Positions 1 through 9,557 of a stretch of 64,000 bases of DNA are shown piece by piece; position 1 is the stretch's first letter, and each line of letters opens with the position of its first letter. The DNA comes from Hyphococcus flavus (GTDB lineage Bacteria; Pseudomonadota; Alphaproteobacteria; Caulobacterales; Parvularculaceae): NCBI RefSeq assembly GCF_028748065.1, contig NZ_CP118166.1:2619501-2683500 (forward strand), in the 5' to 3' direction. Under the pieces are notes generated by a model. That model was not told where the DNA came from and ran no database searches. It saw only the letters and a list, made by a program, of their open reading frames with translations. A program made the position numbers and the translations under genes.

Positions 1-486
1 GTTTCGATCAATGCGCCCGGCCTTGATGAGCGGCGCGAGGACATACCCTCATTGGTGGCGTTTTTTGTCGACCGTATCGCGAAGTCATCGGGGCTGCCCA
101 AGCGTCCGTTGTCATCGGAAGCGATGGCTGCGCTGCAGGCTTGTGCTTGGCCTGGCAATGTCCGTCAGTTGCGCAATGTCATCGAGCGTACGTTGATCTT
201 GATGGGGCGCGATCCGGAAATTGAAATTACGTGCGAACACTTGCCGACGGAAGTGATGGATTCCGGTCTCACTATTCCGGCCGGTGAAGGGCTCGAGCAA
301 ATTATCACTTTGCCCCTGCGCGAAGCGCGGGAACGGTTCGAGCGGGAGTACCTCATCGCGCAAATTAACCGTTTTGGGGGGAATATATCCCGCACGGCGA
401 CGTTTATCGGGATGGAGCGGTCCGCTTTACACCGAAAGTTAAAAGCGCTGGGCGTAAACGGTCAGTCACGCGCCGAGAGCGCTTGA
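1..486 (+). CDS. ntrX: Nitrogen regulation response regulator NtrX, C-terminal part
   Basis: The frame is open from base 1, so the gene starts upstream of the window. The visible 161 residues hold the end of a sigma-54 AAA+ domain (APGLDERREDIP, then CAWPGNVRQLRNVIER, the typical sensor-2 region) and a C-terminal Fis-type helix-turn-helix (ISRTATFIGMERSALHRKLKALGV). In the family, NtrX is the response regulator of the NtrY kinase and controls nitrogen and redox responses. The downstream order trkA, trkH, dat, hfq, hflX is the usual neighbourhood of ntrX in alphaproteobacteria, which separates it from NtrC. The receiver domain cannot be checked here. Confidence 0.93.
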   Translation, partial: VSINAPGLDERREDIPSLVAFFVDRIAKSSGLPKRPLSSEAMAALQACAWPGNVRQLRNVIERTLILMGRDPEIEITCEHLPTEVMDSGLTIPAGEGLEQIITLPLREARERFEREYLIAQINRFGGNISRTATFIGMERSALHRKLKALGVNGQSRAESA

Positions 487-537
487 ATGTAAAGGCGAAT
501 CTTATCCCGGATGGGAAATAACAAGGTTGAATGATTT

Positions 538-1911
538 ATGCGCGTTATCGTCTGCGGCGCCGGGCGCGTTGGCGTCGGCATTGCGCGGCGTCTGTCGCGG
601 GAAAACAATGAAGTCACGGTTGTCGATCAGTCCAAGGAACTGATCCGGGCCGTTGCTGAACGCCTGGACGTCAAGGGCGTTGTCGGCAATGGCGCCTATC
701 CGGAAACGCTTGAGGAAGCCGGCGCCCGCGAAGCGGACATGGTGATCGCAGTCACCTTTTCCGACGAAGTCAACATGGTTGCCTGTCAGATTGCGCACTC
801 GTTGTTTAACGTGCCGACCAAGATTGCGCGGGTGCGGGCGCAAGCTTATCTCGACCCGCGCTATTCCGATCTGTTTTCGCGCACGCATCTGCCGATTGAC
901 GTCATCATTTCGCCCGAGCGTGAAGTTTCAGAGGCGATCATTCAGCGTATGTCCACCCCCGGCGCGTTTGAAATCAAATCATTCGTGGACGGAAGAGTAT
1001 GGGCCGTTGGCGTCAAGCTTCGCGACGATTGCCCGATCATTAACACGCCGTTGCGGCAGGTGGCTGAGCTGTTCCCTGATCTCAAGATTACGATTGTCGC
1101 CATCAAACGCGGCGAACATATGTGGCGCGCTCATTCCGGCGACCAGCTTGAGCCCGGCGATCGCGTCTTTTTCGTTTCGGACCGTAACGACGTTACGCGC
1201 GCGCTCGAGATCATGGGTGAGGCGGGGCGTCAGGCGCGGCGCGTGATTATCGTCGGCGGCGGGAATATCGGCCTGTTTGTCGCCAAGGGTCTTGAAAAAA
1301 TCGGTTCGATGAAAATCAGGCTGATTGAAAAGGATCGCAAGCGGGCGGAGTTTATTGCTGAAGAACTGGAACGGACCATTGTGCTTCAGGGGGATGGGCT
1401 TGACCGCGCCGTATTGCGTGAGGCGGGTGTTGCCGAGGCTGAAACGGTGGTTTCTGTGACTGACAACGATCAGGTCAACATGCTGGCCTGTGTTGTGGCG
1501 AAGCGTGAAGGCTCGCGGCGGTCATTGGCGCTTATTAATGACCTTGATTATGGACCAATTTCTGAGGCTGTTGGTGTTGATCGCTATGTGGATCCGCGTG
1601 CGACGACAGTTTCTACAATTCTTCAGCATGTCCGGCGTGGCCGTATCAAAGGCGTTTATTCCCTTTCTGATGGCGCCGCTGAGTTGATTGATGCTGTGGC
1701 GCTAGAGACGTCGCCGCTGGTTGACAAGCCGCTGCGTGAAGCGAGCCTGCCAGAAGGCGTGATGATCGGCGCTGTTTACCGTGATGGCGAGGTGCAGATG
1801 CCAACGGGTGATACGGTTATCAGTGCTGGCGACCGGATCGTACTCATGTCCATGCGTGAAAATGTAAAAGATGTGGAACAAATGTTCCGTGTCAGTATCG
1901 AATATTTCTGA
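538..1911 (+). CDS. trkA: Trk system potassium uptake regulator TrkA
   Basis: This 457-aa cytoplasmic protein has two RCK halves, each beginning with an NAD-binding Rossmann motif: CGAGRVGVG near residue 6 and VGGGNIGLF near residue 238. Each half ends in a TrkA-C ligand-binding segment. The length is that of typical TrkA (about 458 aa). It gates the TrkH potassium channel in response to nucleotides. It lies 51 bp after ntrX and 24 bp before trkH, so the three may be co-transcribed. The ATG at 538 begins the first beta strand directly, as expected for the family. Confidence 0.96.
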   Translation: MRVIVCGAGRVGVGIARRLSRENNEVTVVDQSKELIRAVAERLDVKGVVGNGAYPETLEEAGAREADMVIAVTFSDEVNMVACQIAHSLFNVPTKIARVRAQAYLDPRYSDLFSRTHLPIDVIISPEREVSEAIIQRMSTPGAFEIKSFVDGRVWAVGVKLRDDCPIINTPLRQVAELFPDLKITIVAIKRGEHMWRAHSGDQLEPGDRVFFVSDRNDVTRALEIMGEAGRQARRVIIVGGGNIGLFVAKGLEKIGSMKIRLIEKDRKRAEFIAEELERTIVLQGDGLDRAVLREAGVAEAETVVSVTDNDQVNMLACVVAKREGSRRSLALINDLDYGPISEAVGVDRYVDPRATTVSTILQHVRRGRIKGVYSLSDGAAELIDAVALETSPLVDKPLREASLPEGVMIGAVYRDGEVQMPTGDTVISAGDRIVLMSMRENVKDVEQMFRVSIEYF

Positions 1912-1935
1912 TCCTTCATTTCTTCAGGCGGCAAG

Positions 1936-3327
1936 ATGGCGTGGGTAGGCATTCTTCGATCTTTCGCGGCGATGCTTTGCATTGTTGCGATTATGCTTGT
2001 ACCGCCCGCATTGATCGCGCTTGCCACGGAAAGCTCTTCGTTCGGCGCTTATGTATTCTCAATAGCGGTAACGGGGCTTACCGGTGGCGGCGCTTATGTG
2101 GCGAGCCTCGGCCGCCGCAATCCGGCCGGCTTTCGCGGTGCGCTGATCGTCATTTTATTGTGGTGGATCGTCGTGCCGGTGTTTGCTGGGTTGCCGATCA
2201 TGGCCGAAGGATACTCATTCAGCGACGCCTATTTTGAAACGGTGTCCGCCATGACAACGACCGGCGGATGGCTTTCTAACGAAACCGCTATCGCGTCTGT
2301 CCCCGGCGCGATATGGCGGGCTGAACTGCAATGGCTTGGCGGTCTCGCGTCGCTGGCAATCGCGGCGGCGATTTTTATCCGGCCGGCTTTTATCGGCATT
2401 GATACCTTGCTGCCGCCGTTCTCGCGCGGCGACCGGGACTCGTTCTTGCGTCCGCTTCGCAATGCTGTCGTTTCATTCGCCAGCGTTTATTCGATTATTA
2501 CACTGGCGGCATTTTCGGTGATTGCGCTTGCGGGCGCCAGCGTATTTGACGCCGCTATATTGGCTATGACCACTGTCGCGTCTGGCGGGTTTATCCCGCA
2601 TGAAAACGGACTAGCGGGGTACGGGCCTTCTATTCTTGCGCCGATCTTTTTCTTCACGCTTCTTGGCGGCGTCAACTTCGTTCTGGTCGCGCGGATTGTC
2701 AGCGGTAATAAAGAACGTTTACGCGATATAGAGACAGGCGCCTATCTTCTCATCGTTATCTGGGCGGCGGTCCTGTTCTGGGTCACAGCCGGGGCGGGCG
2801 ATGTCGTCTTGCTTGGCCCCCAGCTTTTCAACGCAGCATCTTTGGTGACAACAAACGGCTACATGATCGGCGAAGCGCCGCCGCTGTTGGCCGTGCTTGT
2901 CACCGCAATCATTGGCGCAGCAGCGGTTTCAACAGCAGGCGGTTTTAAAGTGTTGCGATGGCTGGTGATCATGCGGCGCGCGCGCGAAGAATTAAGGCGG
3001 TTGATCACGCCGAGCCGGGTGTTCGGAACAAGCCGTGTCGCTAACGAACTTGGCGTTTGGATGCACTTCATTGTGTTTACCTTGACTCTTGCCGGGCTGC
3101 TGATTGCCGTCAGTCTCTGGGGCCATCCATTTGAGCTTGGCGTGGCGGCCGCTACGGCGGCGCTCAGCAATGCCGGGCCGCTTATCAGTCTTGCGGAAGG
3201 CGGGGCGGATGGCTACGCCGTGTTTGACGAGCCGCTGCGCTGGTTGCTGCTTGGCGGAATGATCCTTGGCAGGCTTGAGGCGGCCGTAGCTTTAGCGCTA
3301 ATTAATCGTGCATTCTGGAGATGGTGA
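1936..3327 (+). CDS. trkH: TrkH family potassium uptake protein
   Basis: This 463-aa inner-membrane protein has many hydrophobic segments throughout. A potassium-filter-like motif, SAMTTTGG, is near residues 103-110, and further P-loop-like glycine clusters follow (ASGGF, TTNGY, LSNAGP), matching the four-fold M-P-M repeat of the TrkH/KtrB superfamily. It is the pore partner of TrkA, encoded 24 bp upstream. It is somewhat shorter than E. coli TrkH (483 aa), and I see no interruption. The stop is 3 nt before the next start, suggesting translational coupling. Confidence 0.93.
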   Translation: MAWVGILRSFAAMLCIVAIMLVPPALIALATESSSFGAYVFSIAVTGLTGGGAYVASLGRRNPAGFRGALIVILLWWIVVPVFAGLPIMAEGYSFSDAYFETVSAMTTTGGWLSNETAIASVPGAIWRAELQWLGGLASLAIAAAIFIRPAFIGIDTLLPPFSRGDRDSFLRPLRNAVVSFASVYSIITLAAFSVIALAGASVFDAAILAMTTVASGGFIPHENGLAGYGPSILAPIFFFTLLGGVNFVLVARIVSGNKERLRDIETGAYLLIVIWAAVLFWVTAGAGDVVLLGPQLFNAASLVTTNGYMIGEAPPLLAVLVTAIIGAAAVSTAGGFKVLRWLVIMRRAREELRRLITPSRVFGTSRVANELGVWMHFIVFTLTLAGLLIAVSLWGHPFELGVAAATAALSNAGPLISLAEGGADGYAVFDEPLRWLLLGGMILGRLEAAVALALINRAFWRW

Positions 3328-3330
3328 GCT

Positions 3331-4185
3331 ATGTCGCGCGTTGCATATGTAAATGGTTCTTTCACGCCTCACCTTAACGCGCATGTCCATATTGAAGATC
3401 GGGGCTATCAATTCGCCGATGGCGTTTACGAAGTGTGCATCGTCATTGACGGGCGCACCTATGATTTCGACGGTCATTACAGACGCCTTGAAAGATCGCT
3501 GAACGAGCTTCGCATGCCTGCGCCTATGAAGCGGGCGCCGCTGGAGGCCGTTATCCGCGAATTGCTACGGCGAAACCGGTTGCGCGACGCTCTTGTTTAT
3601 ATTCAGGTGACGCGCGGGGTCGCGCCGAGAAATCATCCGTTTCCACCAAATGGCGCCGAGCCCGTGATGGTGATGACGGCGCGCCGGTTTAATGTATCGG
3701 AAAGCGATGCAAAAGCGGCAAAAGGCGTGAAAGTTATTTCACAGCCGGACATTCGCTGGGGGCGCGTTGATATTAAAACTGTTGGACTACTGCCGAATGT
3801 TTTGGCGAAGCAGGCTGCTGTCGAAGCGGGCGCAGCAGAAACGTTTCTCGTCAGGGACGGTGTGGTGACGGAATGCTCTTCTTCTAACGCGTGGATCGTC
3901 GATAAATCTGGCGTTCTAATCACGCACCCAAAAGGTAATCACATTCTTGGCGGCATCACGCGTGAGACCGCAATCGCCTGCGCACAGGAGCTGCAGTTAA
4001 AAGTGGAAGAACGCGCCTTCACGCTGGAAGAAGCCAAGGCTGCAACAGAAGCGTTCATGACATCGGCCACGTCATTCGTCATGCCAATAGTCGCGATCGA
4101 CGACTCCCGGATCGGGGATGGCCAGCCCGGCCCCATAGCCGCAAGGCTGAGAAACGCCTATAAAAACAAGGCCTGCGGTAATTAA
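3331..4185 (+). CDS. dat: D-amino-acid aminotransferase (class IV PLP enzyme)
   Basis: This 284-aa fold-type IV PLP enzyme shows the signature DIKTVGLLPNVLAKQAA, which contains the candidate PLP lysine near residue 148, followed by EAGAAETFLVRDGVVTECSSSN and GGITRE. These fit D-alanine (D-amino-acid) transaminases, which interconvert D-alanine and D-glutamate for peptidoglycan. Branched-chain aminotransferase and aminodeoxychorismate lyase belong to the same superfamily and are less likely given the length and the position between ntrX/trkA and hfq, where this enzyme is usually found. A GGAG at 3317-3320 precedes the ATG. Confidence 0.9.
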   Translation: MSRVAYVNGSFTPHLNAHVHIEDRGYQFADGVYEVCIVIDGRTYDFDGHYRRLERSLNELRMPAPMKRAPLEAVIRELLRRNRLRDALVYIQVTRGVAPRNHPFPPNGAEPVMVMTARRFNVSESDAKAAKGVKVISQPDIRWGRVDIKTVGLLPNVLAKQAAVEAGAAETFLVRDGVVTECSSSNAWIVDKSGVLITHPKGNHILGGITRETAIACAQELQLKVEERAFTLEEAKAATEAFMTSATSFVMPIVAIDDSRIGDGQPGPIAARLRNAYKNKACGN

Positions 4186-4321
4186 AGCTCTGTTTTTTCT
4201 GCAAAATTCAGTATTTCTGTGAAATAACGCGGCTTAAACCGGTTGCGTGCCGGGATTTTCCACGCCAAAATGATTTTTGCGCTGCAACAAAATAACCGGC
4301 TCGGAGAAGCGGAAAAGAAAA

Positions 4322-4567
4322 ATGAGTGAAAAAAAACAAAATCTTCAAGACACTTTTCTCAACCACGTTCGCAAGACAAAAATTCCGGTTACGATCTTTC
4401 TCGTTAACGGCGTGAAGCTGCAAGGCATTGTGAGCTGGTTTGATAATTTTTGCGTTCTGTTGAAACGCGACGGTCATGCACAGCTCGTATATAAGCACGC
4501 AATCTCAACGGTCATGCCGCAAGCGCCGGTGACGTTATGGGATGGCGACGACAGTGAAGAAAGCTGA
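4322..4567 (+). CDS. hfq: RNA chaperone Hfq
   Basis: This 81-aa Sm-fold protein contains Sm1 ([27 protein letters not shown]) and Sm2 with the conserved YKHAIST motif near residues 57-63. It forms a hexameric ring that anneals small RNAs to mRNAs. I chose the ATG at 4322 (MSEKKQ) over an in-frame ATG at 4277, because the upstream 15 residues are not family-like and a GGAGAAG stretch sits just before 4322. A 136-bp gap upstream probably holds its own promoter. hflX follows 57 bp downstream, the classic hfq-hflX pair. Confidence 0.97.
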   Translation: MSEKKQNLQDTFLNHVRKTKIPVTIFLVNGVKLQGIVSWFDNFCVLLKRDGHAQLVYKHAISTVMPQAPVTLWDGDDSEES

Positions 4568-4624
4568 CCTCAGACAGTTTCTCACACGCTTGTTGAACGA
4601 GATTATTGAAGATTAGGACGCAAT

Positions 4625-5968
4625 TTGTCTGACCTCATGTTTGCTATTGTGTTGCACCCCGCCATTCGCGGCGAGGCAAGCACGCGCCTTCCGGAGGCGC
4701 GGCTGGAAGAAGCTGTGGGCTTGGCGGCGGCGATCAATATAAAAGTTATCGCTGAGGAAATTATCCAGATTGGACAACCAAAACCTTCAACGCTTATTGG
4801 CGGCGGCAAGGTTGAGGAAATCGCGTCCTTTATCGAAACACACAAGCCGAAGCCAGGATTGGTCATTGTCGACGGCGCGCTAACGCCTGTTCAGCACCGG
4901 AATCTTGAAAAGGCGTGGAACGCAAAAGTTCTGGACCGTACGGCGCTGATCCTTGAAATTTTCGGCGCCCGTGCGCAAACGGCCGAAGGCGTTTTACAAG
5001 TTGAACTCGCGCATCTTGATTATCAGCGATCGCGCCTGGTGCGATCATGGACTCACCTTGAACGGCAGCGAGGCGGGGCGGGCTTTCTGGGCGGTCCCGG
5101 CGAACGGCAAATCGAATCCGACCGCCGTGCGCTTGATGACAAGATCGTCCGTCTAAAGAAGAAACTAGAAGACGTCAGGCGAACGAGAACATTGCAGCGC
5201 GCCAAGCGAAAGAAAGCGCCGCATCCGGTCATTGCGCTGGTCGGTTATACGAACGCCGGTAAATCGACGCTGTTTAATCGAATGACAAAAGCGAGCGTAA
5301 AAGCGCAAGACCTACTTTTTGCGACACTTGACCCGACCATGCGCGCGATTGATCTGCCGTCCGGTGTACGAGCAATTCTGTCCGATACTGTCGGATTTAT
5401 TTCTGATTTGCCGACACAACTCGTGGCGGCGTTTCGGGCAACGCTCGAAGAAGTGTTGGAAGCGGACGTGATCGTCCATGTGCGCGATATCTCTCATCCC
5501 GACACGGAGGCGCAAAAGGCCGATGTCCTGGCTGTGCTGCGCGCGCTCGGCATTGAGGAAAACGATGAGCGTCCGGTCATAGAAGCGTTAAATAAAATAG
5601 ACCTGCTTGATGATGACGATCGTCAGGATTTACTGGCGATAACGCGCCTAAAGAGTGAGGCCGACGCTGGCGAGCCGGTACGGATTCCAATGTCTGCTGA
5701 GACTGGCGAAGGGGTGTCGGCGCTGTTTGACGCGATCGAAGCGGCGCTGACTGAGGCGCATCAGGAAATGGTTGTGCGATTATCGGCGCCATTCGGAGCT
5801 GCGCGCGCATGGCTGCACCAGCGCAGTGATATTCTCGACGAGACGCCAAGCGGGGTTGATCTGGTTATAAAGACGCGGTTGTCAAAAAAGACCGAGGGAC
5901 AGTTTTTCAAACTCTTTCCCGCGGCAACACTCGCGAATGACGCTGACGCTGCCTATAAAAGCGCATGA
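4625..5968 (+). CDS. hflX: Ribosome-rescue GTPase HflX
   Basis: This 447-aa protein has an HflX N-terminal domain, the glycine-rich linker GGAGFLGGPGERQIE near residues 150-163, a coiled region (RRALDDKIVRLKKKLEDVRR), then a G domain with P-loop GYTNAGKST near residue 206, DTVGFI and NKID. The family splits stalled 70S ribosomes. The predicted start is TTG at 4625. An in-frame ATG lies four codons later (4637), and either is possible. The last four bases (ATGA) overlap the start of the next gene, so the two are probably translationally coupled. Confidence 0.96.
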   Translation: MSDLMFAIVLHPAIRGEASTRLPEARLEEAVGLAAAINIKVIAEEIIQIGQPKPSTLIGGGKVEEIASFIETHKPKPGLVIVDGALTPVQHRNLEKAWNAKVLDRTALILEIFGARAQTAEGVLQVELAHLDYQRSRLVRSWTHLERQRGGAGFLGGPGERQIESDRRALDDKIVRLKKKLEDVRRTRTLQRAKRKKAPHPVIALVGYTNAGKSTLFNRMTKASVKAQDLLFATLDPTMRAIDLPSGVRAILSDTVGFISDLPTQLVAAFRATLEEVLEADVIVHVRDISHPDTEAQKADVLAVLRALGIEENDERPVIEALNKIDLLDDDDRQDLLAITRLKSEADAGEPVRIPMSAETGEGVSALFDAIEAALTEAHQEMVVRLSAPFGAARAWLHQRSDILDETPSGVDLVIKTRLSKKTEGQFFKLFPAATLANDADAAYKSA

Positions 5969-6768
5969 TCGTAGATCCTGAAAAAGTCGCGGCTGTCATT
6001 GCTGAAGTTGCGGAAGAAGAAATTGTTTCGCGTTTCGGCGCGCTATCGGATGATGATATTGGGACAAAATCCAGGCCGGATGATTTCGTTACTGTTGCTG
6101 ACCAGGCTGCCGAGGCGCAGCTAAAGACCGCTTTGGCGGGGATTTTACCAGGCGCCGGGTTCATTGGCGAGGAATCAGCGGCGCGCGACTCATCTATTTT
6201 GACCAAACTTGAAGGCGACGGCGCTTATTGGATCGTCGACCCGCTGGACGGCACGCGAAATTTTGTACAGGGCGTGCGCGAGTTTGGATCAATGGTGGCG
6301 CTTGTCGAAAAAGGCAAAATTCGTCAGGGGTGGATCTACGCCATTCCGGAAAAAGCCTTTGCCATTGGAGAAGCTGGAAGCGGGGCCTCATGGAACGGTG
6401 AGGCGCTGAAACCGGTCAAGCCATCCAAAGCGCCTTTGTTTGGCTATCGTGCCGTTGGCGCATTGTCTTCTGATTGGCGAGGGCGGCTTGTAAAGCCATT
6501 GCGTGAAAACTTTGAGACCGAACCGGCGCGTTGTTCTGCATACGCATACATCAATCTGATTACTGGCGAACGAGACTTTGCGTTATCGTCGCGTTGCAGC
6601 CCGTGGGACCACGCTCCGGGCGTCGTTATCTTGCGTGAGATTGGCGGGCGAGCAGAATATCTTGACGATGGCGAGCCTTATAGGCCGGTTTCGACCTTTG
6701 GACGGCCCATGCTCGTGGCCGGCAATGACTTCGCCTGGCGCACTGTAGCTGGCGTGGTTCTAGGCTAA
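5965..6768 (+). CDS. Inositol monophosphatase family protein
   Basis: This 267-aa Mg-dependent sugar/inositol phosphatase family protein shows GEES near residue 67, the metal-binding signature WIVDPLDGTRNF near residues 88-99, and the C-terminal WDHAPG near residue 214. The substrate cannot be read from the motifs. In alphaproteobacteria, relatives act as histidinol phosphatase (HisN-like), inositol-1-monophosphatase or PAP phosphatase (CysQ). The sulfate-activation genes 0.9 kb downstream make a CysQ-like role conceivable, but the coupling is with hflX (4-nt ATGA overlap) rather than with cysDN. Confidence 0.85.
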   Translation: MIVDPEKVAAVIAEVAEEEIVSRFGALSDDDIGTKSRPDDFVTVADQAAEAQLKTALAGILPGAGFIGEESAARDSSILTKLEGDGAYWIVDPLDGTRNFVQGVREFGSMVALVEKGKIRQGWIYAIPEKAFAIGEAGSGASWNGEALKPVKPSKAPLFGYRAVGALSSDWRGRLVKPLRENFETEPARCSAYAYINLITGERDFALSSRCSPWDHAPGVVILREIGGRAEYLDDGEPYRPVSTFGRPMLVAGNDFAWRTVAGVVLG

Positions 6769-6905
6769 CAAATCCGATTATCCGCTTATGAATGTCAGCG
6801 TGGTGCAACCTGATGGCGCAAGCCGTTAGCGTGCGCCTGTTTGCTAAATATTTCGATTAGTACTATATGGGCGCATTGAAATTTACTCATGCCTCGGAGG
6901 ATGGA

Positions 6906-7631
6906 ATGAAGAGCGTTGTGTTGACGGTTATTTTCCTGCTGTCGATTTTGAATGTGACAGCTATTGCGAGTGCGCAAGGGGACGGCTTGCGGGGCGACCC
7001 GGAAGCTATCGCCGAGGCGAAAGCCATGGTTCAGGCCATGGGCGGAGAGAAAATCTGGTCACAGGTCGCGTCGGTTCGCTTTGTCCATGACTGGCATCCC
7101 TATAACCGCCCGGACATTTATCGTGAGATTGAAATCCTAGACATGACTGGCGTCCGGTCATGGGTGGAAATGAAAAGTGAAATTTACCATTACGTGCGCG
7201 CCTACAGCCCGGAGCATGGCTATTGGAGCATGACGAACGGTGAATTTTCAAAAGGCAGCGATGAAAGTTTACAGAACGCCATATCGCGAGGGCCGTTTAG
7301 TTTGTACCGGATGGCGCGTGGTGTTGCTCGTAATGATTCTTATTATGAAATCACCTTCTCAGATGGCGATATTCCGGGCAGCAAACAATTACAATTTAGC
7401 GGCCCGGACGGTGAGCCTGGCGGTTATGTTATCCTGAATGCGCGGAAAGAACCTCTTGTCTGGGCGACAAACCAGTATCGCTATACATTTGGCCCGATGA
7501 AACAGTTCGGCAGCGTGCGACTACCCAACTGGGCTGTTTATGACAATGGCGGCACGCTCTATGAAATGGTGTCTTTTACCGCAAGTCACGAGCCGCCAGA
7601 ACTCTCCCTGTTCGCTGAGCCGGAGCACTAA
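6906..7631 (+). CDS. Hypothetical secreted protein
   Basis: This is a 241-aa protein I do not recognise. A signal peptide (MKSVVLTVIFLLSILNVTAIASAQ) ends at about residue 24, so a periplasmic or secreted location is inferred. The mature part is mixed in composition with many aromatic residues (SVRFVHDWHPYNRPDIYREIE; YRYTFGPMKQFG) and resembles beta-rich lipoprotein-like domains, with no catalytic motif I can name. I chose the ATG at 6906 because GGAGG (6896-6900) lies 5 nt upstream; an in-frame ATG at 6867 would bury the signal peptide. It converges on cysN/C with only 21 bp between stops. Confidence 0.75.
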   Translation: MKSVVLTVIFLLSILNVTAIASAQGDGLRGDPEAIAEAKAMVQAMGGEKIWSQVASVRFVHDWHPYNRPDIYREIEILDMTGVRSWVEMKSEIYHYVRAYSPEHGYWSMTNGEFSKGSDESLQNAISRGPFSLYRMARGVARNDSYYEITFSDGDIPGSKQLQFSGPDGEPGGYVILNARKEPLVWATNQYRYTFGPMKQFGSVRLPNWAVYDNGGTLYEMVSFTASHEPPELSLFAEPEH

Positions 7632-7652
7632 AATCTTGAGTACTTAATGCGT

Positions 7653-9557
7653 TTAGGCGTCGAGATATCCGCTTTGCTGCAAATAGTCGACGATCCGTGT
7701 TGCAGCTGCCTCAGCGGCGATTTCTGACGTGTCGAGATCAAGTTCGGGGTTTTCAGGCGGCTGATATTCACTGTCGATGCCGGTGAAGTTCTTGATCTCG
7801 CCGCGCCGGGCCTTGGCGTAAAGGCCTTTGACATCGCGCTGTTCGCACACTTCCAGGGGCGTTGAGATGAAGACCTCTATAAACTCGCCATCTTCCAACA
7901 GCTCTCGCGCCATGCGGCGTTCGCTCTGGAACGGTGAGATGAAGGATACGAGGACAATCAGGCCGGCGTCGGCCATCAGTTTCGCTGTCTCGCCAACACG
8001 GCGGATGTTCTCGACACGGTCAGCGTCGGTGAAGCCAAGGTCCTTGTTCAGACCGTGGCGCACATTATCGCCGTCCAGCGTATATGTATGACGGCCCATG
8101 TCATGAAGACGTTTTTCGACAAGGTTTGCAACGGTTGATTTACCGGAACCTGAAAGCCCGGTGAACCACAACACGCAGGGCCGCTGATGCTTTGCGCTTG
8201 CGCGTGCTGTTTTGTTAACATCAAGATCCTGCCAGTGAACGTTTTTCGCGCGCCTTAACGAGAAATCGATCATGCCTGCGCCGATAGTGGCGTTGGTTCT
8301 GCGGTCAATCAGAACAAACGAACCGGTTCTGCGGTTGTCCTTGTAAGGATCGAAAGCAATCGGTTGTGCAAGACTGAAATTACAAAAACCGACTTCGTTC
8401 AGCGCGAGTGTTTTGCCTGACATATGTTCAAGCGTGTTGACGTTCACCTTGTGTTTTAGCTCGGTAACCGTGGCGGGAATAATTCTGTTTGCCGTTTTCA
8501 AAAGGTACTGACGGCCGGGATAAAGCGCGTCTTCCGCCATCCATAAAAGGTGAGCGGCGAACTGATCCGTCTGTTCGGCCGGCGCCTTGCCGGCGCAAAT
8601 GACGTCACCGCGCGAGATATCGATTTCATCTTCAAGTGTCAGGGTAACCGCCATGTCAGGGCGGGCTTCGTCCAGCTGACTGTCATAAGTGACGACGGAT
8701 TTCACTTTCGAGCGTTTTGCGGAAGGGAGAACAACAATTTCATCGCCCGGTTTCACGGTTCCGCTGGCAAGCGTGCCTGAAAATCCGCGAAAATCGAGAT
8801 TTGGGCGGTTCACCCATTGCACCGGCAATCTGAACGGCTTGTCCGCCAGGTCGCCGCGCACTTTGACGGTTTCAAGATAAGGCAACAGCGCACAACCCTG
8901 ATACCAGGGCGTCTCACGGCTTTTACTGGTGACGTTGACACCCTCAAGCGCTGACATGGGGATGCAAGTTATAGTTTCAAAACCGAGGTCTTTGGCAAAT
9001 TTGCGGTATTCGGCTTCGATTCTGTCGAAAGTGTTTTCGTTGTAATCAACAAGATCCATCTTGTTGATGGCGATAACTACATGATGGATGCCAAGCAAAG
9101 AAACGATGTAGCTGTGACGTCGCGTTTGTGTCAGCATACCCTTGCGTGCGTCGATCAGGATGACGGCGAGGTCGGCAGTTGAAGCGCCAGTCGCCATGTT
9201 ACGCGTATATTGTTCGTGACCCGGCGTGTCGGCGACAATGAATTTGCGCTTTTCCGTTGAAAAGAAACGATAGGCGACATCGATGGTGATGCCTTGCTCG
9301 CGTTCGGCGGCAAGTCCGTCGACGAGGAGTGCGAAGTCAATTTTTTCACCTTGCGTGCCGTGCTTTTTCGTGTCGTTTTCGAGAGCCGAAATCTGGTCAT
9401 CATATAGAAGTTTTGAATCGTAGAGCAGCCGTCCGATCAGTGTCGACTTGCCGTCATCGACGCTGCCGCAGGTGATGAACCGCAGCATGGACTTTCGTTC
9501 ATGCGCAGCAAGATACTCAATGACGTCGTCGGAGGGTTTCAGGGTCGATACTGACAT
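7653..9557 (-). CDS. cysN/cysC: Bifunctional sulfate adenylyltransferase subunit 1 / adenylylsulfate kinase
   Basis: This 634-aa fusion has a CysN GTPase at residues 1 to about 440 (P-loop GSVDDGKST near 32; [20 protein letters not shown]) that drives formation of adenosine 5'-phosphosulfate together with CysD. It is followed by a CysC APS kinase (P-loop GLSGSGKST at about 467-475; [26 protein letters not shown]) that makes PAPS. The same fusion is called NodQ in rhizobia. It starts directly after the cysD stop codon with no intervening base, so the two subunits are co-translated from one operon on the minus strand. Confidence 0.96.
   Translation of the reverse strand: MSVSTLKPSDDVIEYLAAHERKSMLRFITCGSVDDGKSTLIGRLLYDSKLLYDDQISALENDTKKHGTQGEKIDFALLVDGLAAEREQGITIDVAYRFFSTEKRKFIVADTPGHEQYTRNMATGASTADLAVILIDARKGMLTQTRRHSYIVSLLGIHHVVIAINKMDLVDYNENTFDRIEAEYRKFAKDLGFETITCIPMSALEGVNVTSKSRETPWYQGCALLPYLETVKVRGDLADKPFRLPVQWVNRPNLDFRGFSGTLASGTVKPGDEIVVLPSAKRSKVKSVVTYDSQLDEARPDMAVTLTLEDEIDISRGDVICAGKAPAEQTDQFAAHLLWMAEDALYPGRQYLLKTANRIIPATVTELKHKVNVNTLEHMSGKTLALNEVGFCNFSLAQPIAFDPYKDNRRTGSFVLIDRRTNATIGAGMIDFSLRRAKNVHWQDLDVNKTARASAKHQRPCVLWFTGLSGSGKSTVANLVEKRLHDMGRHTYTLDGDNVRHGLNKDLGFTDADRVENIRRVGETAKLMADAGLIVLVSFISPFQSERRMARELLEDGEFIEVFISTPLEVCEQRDVKGLYAKARRGEIKNFTGIDSEYQPPENPELDLDTSEIAAEAAATRIVDYLQQSGYLDA

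Noticed and set aside
6769-6905. Possible RNA gene between the phosphatase and secreted-protein genes
   Set aside because: No cloverleaf or strong hairpin; the gap is only 137 bp and is best read as a promoter region.
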